A stretch of 64,000 nucleotides of DNA, from NCBI RefSeq assembly GCF_013364275.1, contig NZ_CP054932.1, positions 8,432,001-8,496,000 of the forward strand, given 5' to 3'. Positions 35,868 through 43,895 of this stretch are shown one piece after another. Positions within the stretch are counted from its first letter, which is position 1. The number at the start of each line of letters is the position of its first letter. Position numbers and translations under genes: made by a program. This DNA comes from Actinomadura sp. NAK00032 (GTDB lineage: Bacteria > Actinomycetota > Actinomycetes > Streptosporangiales > Streptosporangiaceae). The notes under the pieces were generated by a model. The model searched no databases, was not told the origin of the DNA, and saw nothing but the letters and a program-made list of their open reading frames with translations.

Positions 35868-36500
35868 ATGACCGGCATCCTGCGCATCATCGTGGTGGAC
35901 GACCATACGGTCATGCGCGCGGGAGTCGTCGCGCTGCTGGCCGCCGAGCCCACCATCGAGATCGTCGGCGAGGCCGGCGACGGCCGCGAGGCGATCGCGC
36001 TCGCCGAGCGGCTGCGGCCCGACGTCGCCCTGCTCGACCTGCGGATGCCCGTGCTGGACGGCGTCGCCGCCACCGCCGAGCTCGGCCGCCTCGGCACCCG
36101 GGTGCTCGTCCTCACCACCTACGACACCGACACCGAGATCGAGCGGGCGATCGAGGCCGGCGCCGTCGGCTACCTGCTGAAGGACACCACCCGCGACCAG
36201 CTCGTCGACGCGATCCACTCCGCCGCGCGGGGCGAGACGGTGCTCGCCCCGCGCGTCGCGGAGAAACTGGTCGCCAAGATGCGCCGCCCCGAGCCGGCCG
36301 CGCTGACCGCCCGGGAGGTCGACGTGCTGCTGGCGGTCGCCGACGGCCTGTCCAACGCCGAGATCGGCAGGCGGCTCGTCATCGCCGAGGCGACGGTCAA
36401 GACCCACCTCCTGCGCGTCTTCGCGAAGCTGGACGTCAGCGACCGCACCCGCGCCGTCGTCGTCGCCATGGAGCGCGGCCTCCTCGGCGACGCGCGCTGA
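35868..36500 (+). CDS. Response regulator, NarL/FixJ family
   Basis: A 210-residue regulator paired with the preceding kinase. The receiver domain has the phosphate-accepting Asp57 (ALLDLRMPVLDG), acidic residues DD at 11-12 and Lys in LLKDTTRDQ. The LuxR-type HTH covers about 145-205 (LTAREVDVLLAVADGLSNAEIG, ATVKTHLLRVFAKLDV). The start is one base beyond the kinase stop. The ABC genes that follow on the opposite strand, or the lost MMPL exporter, are plausible targets; nothing in the sequence proves it. Confidence 0.95.
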   Translation: MTGILRIIVVDDHTVMRAGVVALLAAEPTIEIVGEAGDGREAIALAERLRPDVALLDLRMPVLDGVAATAELGRLGTRVLVLTTYDTDTEIERAIEAGAVGYLLKDTTRDQLVDAIHSAARGETVLAPRVAEKLVAKMRRPEPAALTAREVDVLLAVADGLSNAEIGRRLVIAEATVKTHLLRVFAKLDVSDRTRAVVVAMERGLLGDAR

Positions 36501-36511
36501 CCCGGCGCTCG

Positions 36512-37228
36512 CTAGTCGGCGCTCGCCACCGCGAGGGTGCGCAGCCGGAACGTCGCCAGCAGCGTCGCCGCGGCCGTCACCGCGACCAGCAGCCCGATCG
36601 CGACCGGCAGGTCGACCGTCGAGGTCACCGGGGACGCGCCGGTCAGCGCGTCGGTGACCGACAGGCACCACTGCTGGATGGACGCCGACTTCGCGCCCGG
36701 CGCGAAGCTGCCGAGCAGCGACTCCCAGACCAGCGCGTACAGCAGGCCGATCGTCACGGCGTTGCGGCTGGCGACGGCGAGCGCGACGAACACCGCGCTG
36801 TAGGCCACCCCGCCGATCAGCACGCCGACCGTGAACGCCGGCGTCAGCTGCGCCGTCGTCCCGCTGAGCACCAGACCGGTCAGCAGCGTCGGGACGGTCG
36901 CGAACGCCGTCACCAGGACGATCGCCACGACGAGCTTCGTCAGCACGATCACCTCGCGCGGGATCGGCTTGGTCAGCACGTACATGATCTGGCCGTCGTC
37001 GATCTCCGGCCCGATCACCCCGGTGCCCGCGATCAGCGCGAGCAGCGGCAGCAGCGTCGCGAGCCCGAACTGCTGCAGCACGCCCGCGGAGACGTCCAGG
37101 TCGTTCTGCCCGGCGGCGCGCAGCACGACCGCCAGGACCACCATGATGAGCGGCAGCCCCAGCAGGAGCAGCGCCCGCTTGCGCCCGAGCATCGCCCGGA
37201 ACGTGATCATCGCAATGGTCGGATTCAT
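36512..37228 (-). CDS. ABC transporter permease, last gene of a four-gene ABC operon
   Basis: A 238-residue membrane protein with six hydrophobic helices (LLLLGLPLIMVVLAVVL, FGLATLLPLLALIAGTGVIG, LVVAIVLVTAFATVPTLLTGLV, FTVGVLIGGVAYSAVFVALAV, TIGLLYALVWESLLGS, LPVAIGLLVAVTAAATLLA). The segment IGPEIDDGQIMYVLTKPIPREVIVLTKL is the ABC-2 signature region. Its ATG overlaps the stop of the ATPase upstream. Substrate unknown. Confidence 0.87.
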   Translation of the reverse strand: MNPTIAMITFRAMLGRKRALLLLGLPLIMVVLAVVLRAAGQNDLDVSAGVLQQFGLATLLPLLALIAGTGVIGPEIDDGQIMYVLTKPIPREVIVLTKLVVAIVLVTAFATVPTLLTGLVLSGTTAQLTPAFTVGVLIGGVAYSAVFVALAVASRNAVTIGLLYALVWESLLGSFAPGAKSASIQQWCLSVTDALTGASPVTSTVDLPVAIGLLVAVTAAATLLATFRLRTLAVASAD

Positions 37229-38190
37229 CGGGCCACCAGGTAGGAGAAGACGCTTTCGAGGGACTCGTCGGCCGGGGAGACCTCCCAGAGCCGCACGTCG
37301 GCGTCGCGGGCGACCTGCGGCAGCAGCAGGGTGAAGCGCTGGAAGTCGACCGCCTCCACCCGCAGGCCCTTGTCGGTGAGCTGGACGCTGCGGGCCGAGC
37401 CGTCCGCGATGACCGCGGCGGCGAGCCGGCGGTCGTCGGACGAGCGGACGAGGAAGATGTGCGGCCGGTCGGTCATCAGCCGGCGGATCTTGCGGAAGTC
37501 GCCGGACGCGGCGTGCCGGCCCGCGACGATCACCTCGATGTGGCTGGCGAGCCGCTCGACCTCCTCCAGGATGTGCGAGGAGAACAGGATCGTGCGGCCC
37601 TCGTCGGCCATCCGCTGGATGAGGTCCATCAGCTGGAGGCGCTGCCGCGGGTCCATGCCGTTGAAGGGCTCGTCCAGCAGCAGCACGGGCGGGTCGTGCA
37701 CCAGCGCCGACGCCATCTTGATGCGCTGCTTCATGCCCTTGGAGTAGTTGCCGATGGGGCGTCCGGCCGCGTAGTCCATCTCGACGAGGCCGATCGCGCG
37801 GCGGGCGGCGGCGTCCGGGTCGGGCAGCTTGTGCAGCTTCGCCATCGCGTTGATGAACTGCTCGCCGGTGAGGAAGTCGTACGCCGACTCGCGCTCGGGG
37901 ACCAGCCCGAGGCTGCGGTAGGCGGACGGGTTGCGCCAGATCGGCGTCCCGTCCAGCGTGACGCTCCCCGACGACGGCGCGAGGAACCCGCCCATCATGT
38001 GGATGAGCGTCGACTTCCCGGCGCCGTTCGGGCCGAGCAGCCCCGTCACGCCGGGGCCGACCCGCATCGACACGCCGTTGACGGCGACGACGTTCCCGTA
38101 CCAGCGGGACACGTTCTCCAGAATCAGCTCACTCTTGCCTCCTGTGGGGGGACGACCCCCCACACCCCCTGCTTCGCTTCGCTCATTCAT
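37225..38190 (-). CDS. ABC transporter ATP-binding protein (third gene of the operon)
   Basis: A 321-residue ATPase. Walker A GPNGAGKST, signature YSKGMKQRIKMASAL and Walker B VLLLDEPFNGMDPRQ are intact; a C-terminal 100-residue domain follows. The ATG at 38190 overlaps the upstream permease stop (ATGA). The first ~20 codons encode a non-conserved Glu/Gly-rich stretch because they run through a G-rich hairpin repeat at 38143-38164; homology begins at SELILENVSRWYGN. Confidence 0.92.
   Translation of the reverse strand: MNERSEAGGVGGRPPTGGKSELILENVSRWYGNVVAVNGVSMRVGPGVTGLLGPNGAGKSTLIHMMGGFLAPSSGSVTLDGTPIWRNPSAYRSLGLVPERESAYDFLTGEQFINAMAKLHKLPDPDAAARRAIGLVEMDYAAGRPIGNYSKGMKQRIKMASALVHDPPVLLLDEPFNGMDPRQRLQLMDLIQRMADEGRTILFSSHILEEVERLASHIEVIVAGRHAASGDFRKIRRLMTDRPHIFLVRSSDDRRLAAAVIADGSARSVQLTDKGLRVEAVDFQRFTLLLPQVARDADVRLWEVSPADESLESVFSYLVAR
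38143..38164 (-). repeat. G-rich hairpin with TCGT loop inside an ABC gene start
   Basis: On the minus strand TGTGGGGGG, loop TCGT, CCCCCCACA: a perfect 9-bp stem. It lies 26 bases into the ATPase coding sequence. It resembles the hairpins at 15763-15785 and 53766-53783 in G-run, loop and C-run. Next to it is the string GCTTCGCTTCGCTC. Confidence 0.7.
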
Positions 38191-39065
38191 GAGAGGCCCG
38201 CCTTCCGGAACCTGCGGTACAGGACCGCGATCGAGCCGACGACGATGAGGGCGCACAGGGCGAGCGCGACGACGCCGCCGGTGAGGCCGGGTGCGATGCC
38301 GGGTGAGGACGACTGCGCGCCGAGCAGCCTCACCTGGACGATGTCCACCAGGTTGAACGGGGTGAGCAGCCCGATCCAGCCCTGGAGGGTGAAGTTGGTC
38401 TGCGCCTCGGCGATGCCCTGCACGGCGCCGACGAACGCGGCGCTGACCATGTAGACGGCGATGACCGCGGCGACGCCGAAGCCGCGGCGCGGCGTGAACG
38501 CCGCGACGACCATCCCGATCGCCGCCAGCACCAGCGCGTACAGCACGCAGCCGACGAGGGCGCCGAGGTACTTCAGCAGCTGGTCGCCCGAGTCCGGCAT
38601 CTTGGTGATCAGCCCGCCGACGTACAGGACGGTGACGGGCACCGCCATCAGCGCCAGCAGCGCGGTGGTCAGCGCGGCGCCCTTCGCCAGCACGAAGTCG
38701 AGATGGCCGACCGGCCGGGAGAAGTACAGCGGGATGACGTGGAACCGGACCTCCCGGGAGGCCAGCACCGGCGCCTGCGTGGCCAGGAAGATCGCCACGA
38801 TGACCTGCATGATGTTGGCGTAGGACGCGTAGCGGAACAGCGCGTCCGGCTCCTTGCTGAACGCGAACGCCGCGACCGACCCGGCGGCCGGCAGCAGCAT
38901 GATCGCCCCCAGCAGGAACGGCATGACCTTGGCCCGCGCGGGCCGGCCGAGGCCGAACGCGGCCCGCAGGTTGTGCACGTACAGCGACCGCAGCACGTAC
39001 GCGCGGCCGTTGCGGCGGCCCTCGTAGTGGCGGTAGCCGATGTCGTGGATGGTGCTCGTGCTCAT
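38187..39065 (-). CDS. ABC transporter permease (second gene of the operon)
   Basis: A 292-residue membrane protein. It begins with the cytosolic segment GYRHYEGRRNGRAYVLRSL, a start shared by a known group of ABC-2 permeases. Six hydrophobic helices follow, with FHVIPLYFSRPVGHLDFVLAKG as the conserved inter-helix region. The ATG at 39065 overlaps the upstream ATPase stop (ATGA) and its own stop overlaps the next ATPase start. The frame is open far upstream but that part reads an ABC ATPase in the wrong phase. Confidence 0.88.
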   Translation of the reverse strand: MSTSTIHDIGYRHYEGRRNGRAYVLRSLYVHNLRAAFGLGRPARAKVMPFLLGAIMLLPAAGSVAAFAFSKEPDALFRYASYANIMQVIVAIFLATQAPVLASREVRFHVIPLYFSRPVGHLDFVLAKGAALTTALLALMAVPVTVLYVGGLITKMPDSGDQLLKYLGALVGCVLYALVLAAIGMVVAAFTPRRGFGVAAVIAVYMVSAAFVGAVQGIAEAQTNFTLQGWIGLLTPFNLVDIVQVRLLGAQSSSPGIAPGLTGGVVALALCALIVVGSIAVLYRRFRKAGLS

Positions 39066-40030
39066 CGGGGGGCTCCCTGCTGGACGGGTCCGGCGGGCGG
39101 CAGGACGGTTCCGGCGGGGGCGGGCGGCGCGGGCGGCCCGGTCTGGAAGACCTCCTCGATGTGGTGGCGGCGCTGCTCCATCCGGATCAGCCGCAGCCCG
39201 AGGTCGGCGACGCCGTCGCGGACCAGGTCGTAGGTCGTCTCGCCGGCGATGTCGACGATGAGGAACCGGCCCTCCGGGTGGACGGACACGCCCTGGTCGT
39301 ACAGGTGCTGCCCGAGCACGTCGCGCCCCTCGTCGACCTCGACGGTCAGCACCCCGCTCGCGGTGGTGTAGGCCTCGACGGCCTGGGACCGCAGCAGCTT
39401 GCCGCCGTCGATGATGACGACGTGGTCGCAGACCCGCTCCAGCTCGCCCAGCAGGTGCGAGGTGACGAGGACGCTGATCCCGAACTCGGCGCCGATGCGC
39501 CGGATCAGGTCGAGCATCTCGTCGCGTCCGGCCGGGTCGAGGCCGTTGGTCGGCTCGTCCAGGAACACGAGCTTCGGGTCGTGGACGAGGGCCTGCGCGA
39601 GCTTCACCCGCTGGCGCATCCCGGTGGAGTAGCCGCCGATGGGACGGTACCGCTCCTCGTAGAGGCCGACGTGCCGCAGCGTGTCGGCGGCGCGTTCGCG
39701 GGCCGCGGTCGCGGGCAGCCCGCACATCCGGGCCATGTGCACGACGAACTCGGTCGCGGACACGTCCGGCGGCAGGCAGTCGTACTCGGGCATGAACCCG
39801 ACGCTCTCCCGGATCCGCAGGCCCTCGCGCGCGATGTCGAGCCCCAGCACGGTCGCGGTGCCGGAGGTCGGCGGCAGCAGCCCGAGCAGGATCTTGATGA
39901 GCGTCGACTTGCCGGCGCCGTTCGCGCCCACCAGCCCGACGACGCCCGGTTCGACGGCCACGCAGAGGTCGTCCAAGGCGGTCACCCGGGGGAACCTCAT
40001 CGTCAGGCCCTGGGTGGCAATGATCGGCAT
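39062..40030 (-). CDS. ABC transporter ATP-binding protein (first gene of the operon)
   Basis: A 322-residue ATPase. Walker A GANGAGKST (35-43), signature YSTGMRQRVKLAQAL and Walker B LVFLDEPTNGLDPAG are intact. A Pro/Ala-rich tail ends in the overlap with the permease. It is the first of four coupled genes, ATPase-permease-ATPase-permease. This implies either two exporters made in fixed ratio or one heteromeric complex. No promoter was recognised in the 85-base gap to the DUF389 gene. Confidence 0.93.
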   Translation of the reverse strand: MPIIATQGLTMRFPRVTALDDLCVAVEPGVVGLVGANGAGKSTLIKILLGLLPPTSGTATVLGLDIAREGLRIRESVGFMPEYDCLPPDVSATEFVVHMARMCGLPATAARERAADTLRHVGLYEERYRPIGGYSTGMRQRVKLAQALVHDPKLVFLDEPTNGLDPAGRDEMLDLIRRIGAEFGISVLVTSHLLGELERVCDHVVIIDGGKLLRSQAVEAYTTASGVLTVEVDEGRDVLGQHLYDQGVSVHPEGRFLIVDIAGETTYDLVRDGVADLGLRLIRMEQRRHHIEEVFQTGPPAPPAPAGTVLPPAGPVQQGAPR

Positions 40031-40115
40031 GCTTCGAACCTAGCGGCTGTCAAGGTGGGGCACGTCACCCTCAAGGGCGATGCGGGGGCAGCCTTTCGTC
40101 CGATGCGGCGTCGAC

Positions 40116-41072
40116 CTAAGTACGCCGCCCGATGGCCGGACGTCTCCCGTTCCGCAGGACGATCCCCCACAGCGCCTTCTGGACGAGCAGCGTCAGCGTC
40201 CCCGCGATGATCATCCCGGCGACGTTGACGGCGAGCTGCAGCAGCGACCCGGTGATCTCGCTGCCGTGCTTGAGCGCCAGCGCGACCGCGAGGTTCCCGG
40301 CGGCGGGCACGGTGGTGACGGAGATGAAGACGCCGACCAGCGCCGACGACTTGCCCGCGGTGAGCGACAGCACCCCGGCGCCGCCCGCGAGCAGCGCGAC
40401 GATGAACGACCAGCGGTCCGGGCTGTAGATGAACGCGGTGAGCGGGCGCTCGGCGGGCAGCCGGTCCACATCGATCACCCCGGTCCACCGGCTGACCAGC
40501 GCGCACACATAGGTGATCACGATCGCGACGGCGAACCCGACGGCCAGCGCCCGCACGGCCTGCACGATGTGGACGGGCTGCCACCGGACGAGCCCGTAGC
40601 AGATCGCCGCGATCGCGCCGAACTCCGGCCCGAGCACCATCGCGCCCACCACCAGCACCGGCGAGTCGATCAGCGCGGCGATCCCGGCCAGCTGCGTGGC
40701 CAGCGCGAGGAACGCCACGAACGACCAGGTCAGCGCCGTTCCCTCGCTGACCTGCCGGTCCAGTTCCTCCCACACGACGGCGTCGTCGCCGTGCCCGGGG
40801 GCGCGCTCCATGGCCGCCTCGGCGGTCTCCGACAGCGTCAGGTCGACCTTGTCGAGCGCGATGGAGCCGTCCCTGTCGACGCCCAGGGCGCGCAGCGCGT
40901 CCAGCACCTCGTTGGCGGACTCGCGGGCGATGTCGGCCGTCACCAGGTCACCGCGCGGCGACCGGGCGGCGCCTTCGATGACGACGACGTTGGTGGCCCC
41001 GGCGCATTCGTCCAGCGCGCGGCAGACGGCGCCGGTGCGCTCCGCCGGGACGATCGCTCTGAGATGCAGCAC
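40116..41072 (-). CDS. DUF389 family membrane protein
   Basis: A 318-residue protein. The N-terminal ~115 residues form a ferredoxin-like regulatory-type domain (VLHLRAIVPAERTGAVCRAL, NVVVIEG). The rest contains about six hydrophobic helices with the family motif SPVLVVGAMVLGPEFGAIAAICYGLV and VTTVPAAGNLAVALALKHGSE. DUF389 proteins are widespread and uncharacterised, sometimes called TIGR00341-like hydrophobic proteins. GTG 41072 matches the family start; earlier in-frame starts add non-homologous sequence. A transport role is a guess. Confidence 0.83.
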   Translation of the reverse strand: MLHLRAIVPAERTGAVCRALDECAGATNVVVIEGAARSPRGDLVTADIARESANEVLDALRALGVDRDGSIALDKVDLTLSETAEAAMERAPGHGDDAVVWEELDRQVSEGTALTWSFVAFLALATQLAGIAALIDSPVLVVGAMVLGPEFGAIAAICYGLVRWQPVHIVQAVRALAVGFAVAIVITYVCALVSRWTGVIDVDRLPAERPLTAFIYSPDRWSFIVALLAGGAGVLSLTAGKSSALVGVFISVTTVPAAGNLAVALALKHGSEITGSLLQLAVNVAGMIIAGTLTLLVQKALWGIVLRNGRRPAIGRRT

Positions 41073-41192
41073 GGGCCAATGGTGCCGCAAACGGCGGGGC
41101 CGTGTGACCGGGACGCCACTCCATACGGTTTGATCAGTTATTTGCATTGCATTTGGGAAAACCAATGACAGCTGACCCAGGGTGGTGATCAA

Positions 41193-42017
41193 ATGGCGCT
41201 ACGTGACCGGATGCGGCATGGGCGCGGGCGGGAGCCGGGGCGCGAGCCGGGGCGCGGGCTGCTGGTCGCGGGAGCGTTCACGATCGGCCTCGCGGCGGTC
41301 CTGTCGACCGGCTGCGAGGCGTCCCTGAGCGCCGGCGACCCGTCCGGCTCGCCGTCCGCCGGCGCGCCCGCCCCGCCGGGCACGCACGAGACCAGCCCGC
41401 TCGACAACCCCGACGGCACCAAGCCCGGCCTCGCCGCCATCGTCTCCACCGGCGGCCGGGCCGAGGCCCGCGCGCTGATCGCGAAGGTCGCCACCAAGGG
41501 ACGCGGGCCGAAGACCGGCTACGAGCGCGACAAGTTCGGCTACGCGTGGATGGACAACGCGCCCGACGTCCCGTTCGCGCGCAACGGCTGCGACACCCGC
41601 AACGACCTGCTGAAGCGCGACGGCATCAAGGTCCGCTACCGGTCCGGGTCCGACTGCGTGGTCATCTCCCTCACACTGTCCGACCCGTACTCCGGCAAGC
41701 TGATCGAGTGGAAGAAGGCGCGCGCAGCCGCCGTCCAGATCGACCACGTGATACCGCTGTCGTACGGCTGGCAGATGGGCGCGTCGCGCTGGTCCAAGGG
41801 CAAGCGCGAGTCCCTCGCCAACGACCCGCTGAACCTCGTCCCGGTGGACGGCCCGCTCAACGGCGCCAAGAGCGACTCCGGCCCGGCCTCGTGGCTCCCG
41901 CCGAACAAGGTCGTCCGCTGCTCCTACGGCGTCCGCTTCGCCCAGGTGGCGCTGAAGTACGATCTGCCGGTCACCGCCCCCGACAAGAAGGTCATGCTCG
42001 GCCTGTGCGGCGGCTGA
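41193..42017 (+). CDS. Secreted HNH endonuclease family protein (possible lipoprotein)
   Basis: A 274-residue exported protein. A basic N terminus and hydrophobic stretch LLVAGAFTIGLAAVL end in STGC (Cys41), a poor but possible lipobox. The domain from about 105 matches the DUF1524/GmrSD-like HNH group of actinobacteria: GCDTRNDLLKRD, VQIDHVIPLSYGWQMGA (Asp184, His185), NDPLNLVPVDGPLNGAKSD and WLPP. The conserved His/Asn set suggests an active metal-dependent nuclease outside the cell. ATG 41193 follows GGTGGTG; the upstream 60 bases are A/T rich. Role in nutrient scavenging or competition is inferred. Confidence 0.86.
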   Translation: MALRDRMRHGRGREPGREPGRGLLVAGAFTIGLAAVLSTGCEASLSAGDPSGSPSAGAPAPPGTHETSPLDNPDGTKPGLAAIVSTGGRAEARALIAKVATKGRGPKTGYERDKFGYAWMDNAPDVPFARNGCDTRNDLLKRDGIKVRYRSGSDCVVISLTLSDPYSGKLIEWKKARAAAVQIDHVIPLSYGWQMGASRWSKGKRESLANDPLNLVPVDGPLNGAKSDSGPASWLPPNKVVRCSYGVRFAQVALKYDLPVTAPDKKVMLGLCGG

Positions 42018-42059
42018 CCGCCGGGCCCGCGCCCGTCCGGCGCGGGAGCCGCCCGGCGG
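42018..42059 (+). terminator. Terminator after the HNH nuclease gene
   Basis: Outer arms CCGCCGGGC (42018-42026) and GCCCGGCGG (42051-42059) are perfect. An inner pair CCGCGCC/GGCGCGG extends the stem. It starts immediately after the stop codon. Confidence 0.65.
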
Positions 42060-42064
42060 CCGAA

Positions 42065-42070
42065 TATGCT
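42065..42070 (+). promoter_or_regulatory. -10 box for a leaderless small-protein transcript
   Basis: TATGCT stands six bases before the ATG at 42077. It follows the terminator of the HNH gene, so the small gene appears to be transcribed independently. Confidence 0.5.
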
Positions 42071-42076
42071 CGTCCG

Positions 42077-42397
42077 ATGAGCAACGAACCCGACGACAGG
42101 CAGGACGGCGAGACCGACGCGAACGGCGCACCGCCCCGCGTCCGCACCGAGCGCGGCGTCGGCGCCCGCGCGACCGGGGCCGAGGTGACCGGGGCGTCCG
42201 CGACCGGGCTCACGGTACGGCTCGGCAACGGTTTCGGCTCGGTCGCGATCGGCTCGATGGCGCTCGGCGCGCTCGCGATCGGCGCCGTCGCGATCGGCAA
42301 GCTCGTCGTGAAGCGCGCCGTCATCGCCCACCTCGAAGCCGGCACCGTCGAGATCCGGCACCTCGAGGTGGGGCGCCTGGAGATCGAGGAGCGCTAG
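42077..42397 (+). CDS. Small protein with Ala-Ile-Gly repeats
   Basis: A 106-residue protein with no assigned family. The first 45 residues are hydrophilic and probably disordered, with Ala-Thr-Gly repeats. Residues about 55-75 are a hydrophobic repeat of the type SVAIGSMALGALAIGAVAIG. The C-terminal 30 residues alternate charged and aliphatic positions (AHLEAGTVEIRHLEVGRLEI), like rungs of a beta-solenoid. The hydrophobic part could equally be a membrane helix. It is leaderless by promoter position and converges on glmM. Confidence 0.65.
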   Translation: MSNEPDDRQDGETDANGAPPRVRTERGVGARATGAEVTGASATGLTVRLGNGFGSVAIGSMALGALAIGAVAIGKLVVKRAVIAHLEAGTVEIRHLEVGRLEIEER

Positions 42398-42411
42398 GCG
42401 TCCGGCCGGGC

Positions 42412-43761
42412 CTACGGCCGGCCCAGGACGGTCTTCACCACGCCGGCGAGATGCTCGGCGACCGACTGCGCCTGGTCGTGCGACGCCGCCTCGACCATCA
42501 CCCGGACCATCGGCTCGGTGCCGCTCGGCCGGATCAGCACGCGGCCGGTCTCGCCGAGCCCCGCCTCGGCGGCCGCGACCGCCTCGGCCAGCTCCGGCGC
42601 CGTCTTCGCGCGGGCCTTGTCGACGTCCTTGACGTTGATGAGCACCTGCGGCAGGCGGGTCATCACCTTGGCCAACTCGTCCAGCGGGCGGCCCCGCCGG
42701 GCCATCGCGGCGGCCAGGTGCAGGCCGGTCAGGACGCCGTCGCCGGTGGTGGCGTGGTCCAGCATGATGACGTGGCCGGACTGCTCGCCGCCGAACCCGA
42801 AGCCGCCCTCCTTCATCGCCTCCAGGACGTACCGGTCGCCGACCGCGGTCTCCACCACGGTGATCCCGGCCTCCCGCATCGCGAGCTTGAAGCCGAGGTT
42901 CGACATCACGGTCGCGACGACGGTGTCGGACGGCAGCGCGCCCGCCTCGCGCAGGTCGAGCGCGAGGATCGCCATGATCTGGTCGCCGTCCACGATCTCG
43001 CCGGACGCGGTCACGGCCAGGCAGCGGTCGGCGTCGCCGTCGTTGGCGATGCCGACGTCCGCGCCGTGCTCCCGGACGGCCTTCTGCAGGGCCTCCAGGT
43101 GCGTGGAGCCGCAACTGGAGTTGATGTTCAGGCCGTCGGGCGCCGTCCCGATCGTGAAGACCTCGGCGCCGGCGCGGCGCAGCGCCTCCGGGGCCACGTC
43201 GCAGGACGCGCCGTTCGCGCAGTCGACCACGACGCGCAGGCCGTCCAGCGACACCGCGACCGTCGAGACCAGGTGCGCGACGTACTGCTCGACGGCGCCG
43301 TGCGCGTCCCGGACCCGGCCGACGCCCGCGCCGGTCGGCGGCTCCCACGCCGCGCCGAGCCGCGCCTCGATCCGGTCCTCGATCTCGTCCGGGAGCTTGT
43401 AGCCGCTGCGGTCGAAGAACTTGATGCCGTTGTCGGGCGCCGGGTTGTGCGACGCCGACAGCATCACGCCGAGGTCGGCGTCCAGCGCGTGCGTCAGGTA
43501 CGCCACCGCGGGGGTCGGCAGGACGCCGAGGCGCAGCACGTCCACCCCGGCGCTCGCGAGGCCCGCCACGACGGCCGCCTCCAGGAACTCACCGGAGGCC
43601 CGCGGGTCGCGGCCCACCACGGCGAGCGGGCGATGGCCTTTGAACGCGCCCTGCTCGCCCAGCACGCGCGCCGCCGCGACGGACAGGTCCATGGCGAGCG
43701 GAGCGGTCAGATCGCGGTTGGCGAGCCCGCGCACGCCGTCGGTCCCGAACAGACGAGCCAC
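42412..43761 (-). CDS. glmM: Phosphoglucosamine mutase
   Basis: Interconverts glucosamine 6-phosphate and glucosamine 1-phosphate for UDP-GlcNAc synthesis. The 449 residues are full length. The start is MARLFGTDGVRGLAN. The phosphoserine loop LSASHNPAPDNGIKF has Ser104. The metal loop NDGDADRCL and the C-terminal phosphate site IRPSGTEPMVRVM are intact. It follows rpsI on the same strand after a terminator-like hairpin and a 15-base tandem duplication. With glmS at 27565 it supplies cell-wall precursors. Confidence 0.97.
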   Translation of the reverse strand: MARLFGTDGVRGLANRDLTAPLAMDLSVAAARVLGEQGAFKGHRPLAVVGRDPRASGEFLEAAVVAGLASAGVDVLRLGVLPTPAVAYLTHALDADLGVMLSASHNPAPDNGIKFFDRSGYKLPDEIEDRIEARLGAAWEPPTGAGVGRVRDAHGAVEQYVAHLVSTVAVSLDGLRVVVDCANGASCDVAPEALRRAGAEVFTIGTAPDGLNINSSCGSTHLEALQKAVREHGADVGIANDGDADRCLAVTASGEIVDGDQIMAILALDLREAGALPSDTVVATVMSNLGFKLAMREAGITVVETAVGDRYVLEAMKEGGFGFGGEQSGHVIMLDHATTGDGVLTGLHLAAAMARRGRPLDELAKVMTRLPQVLINVKDVDKARAKTAPELAEAVAAAEAGLGETGRVLIRPSGTEPMVRVMVEAASHDQAQSVAEHLAGVVKTVLGRP

Positions 43762-43780
43762 AGTTCAACTCCCGATGAGA

Positions 43781-43810
43781 CTGGATGACCCCGGACTGGA
43801 TGACCCCGGA
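43781..43810 (-). repeat. Tandem 15-bp duplication ahead of glmM
   Basis: CTGGATGACCCCGGA occurs twice head to tail (43781-43795, 43796-43810), 20 bases upstream of the glmM start. Confidence 0.85.
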
Positions 43811-43817
43811 AAAGCGG

Positions 43818-43887
43818 ACGAGCCGCCGCACCCGCCGCGACGCCCACGCGGACCTGCCACGTGGGAGCACGGGGTGCGACGGCTCGT
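43818..43887 (-). terminator. Long hairpin after rpsI
   Basis: The 16-base arms 43818-43833 and 43872-43887 pair with one mismatch. The loop contains an inner CCCACG/CGTGGG stem. It lies eight bases past the rpsI stop, between rpsI and glmM, and may end or attenuate the rplM-rpsI transcript. Confidence 0.6.
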
Positions 43888-43895
43888 ACCGTCGA

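Noticed and set aside
38187..39725. A 512-codon frame that extends the ABC permease upstream
   Set aside because: The first 220 codons are an ABC ATPase read in the wrong phase; permease homology and the ATGA overlap place the start at 39065.
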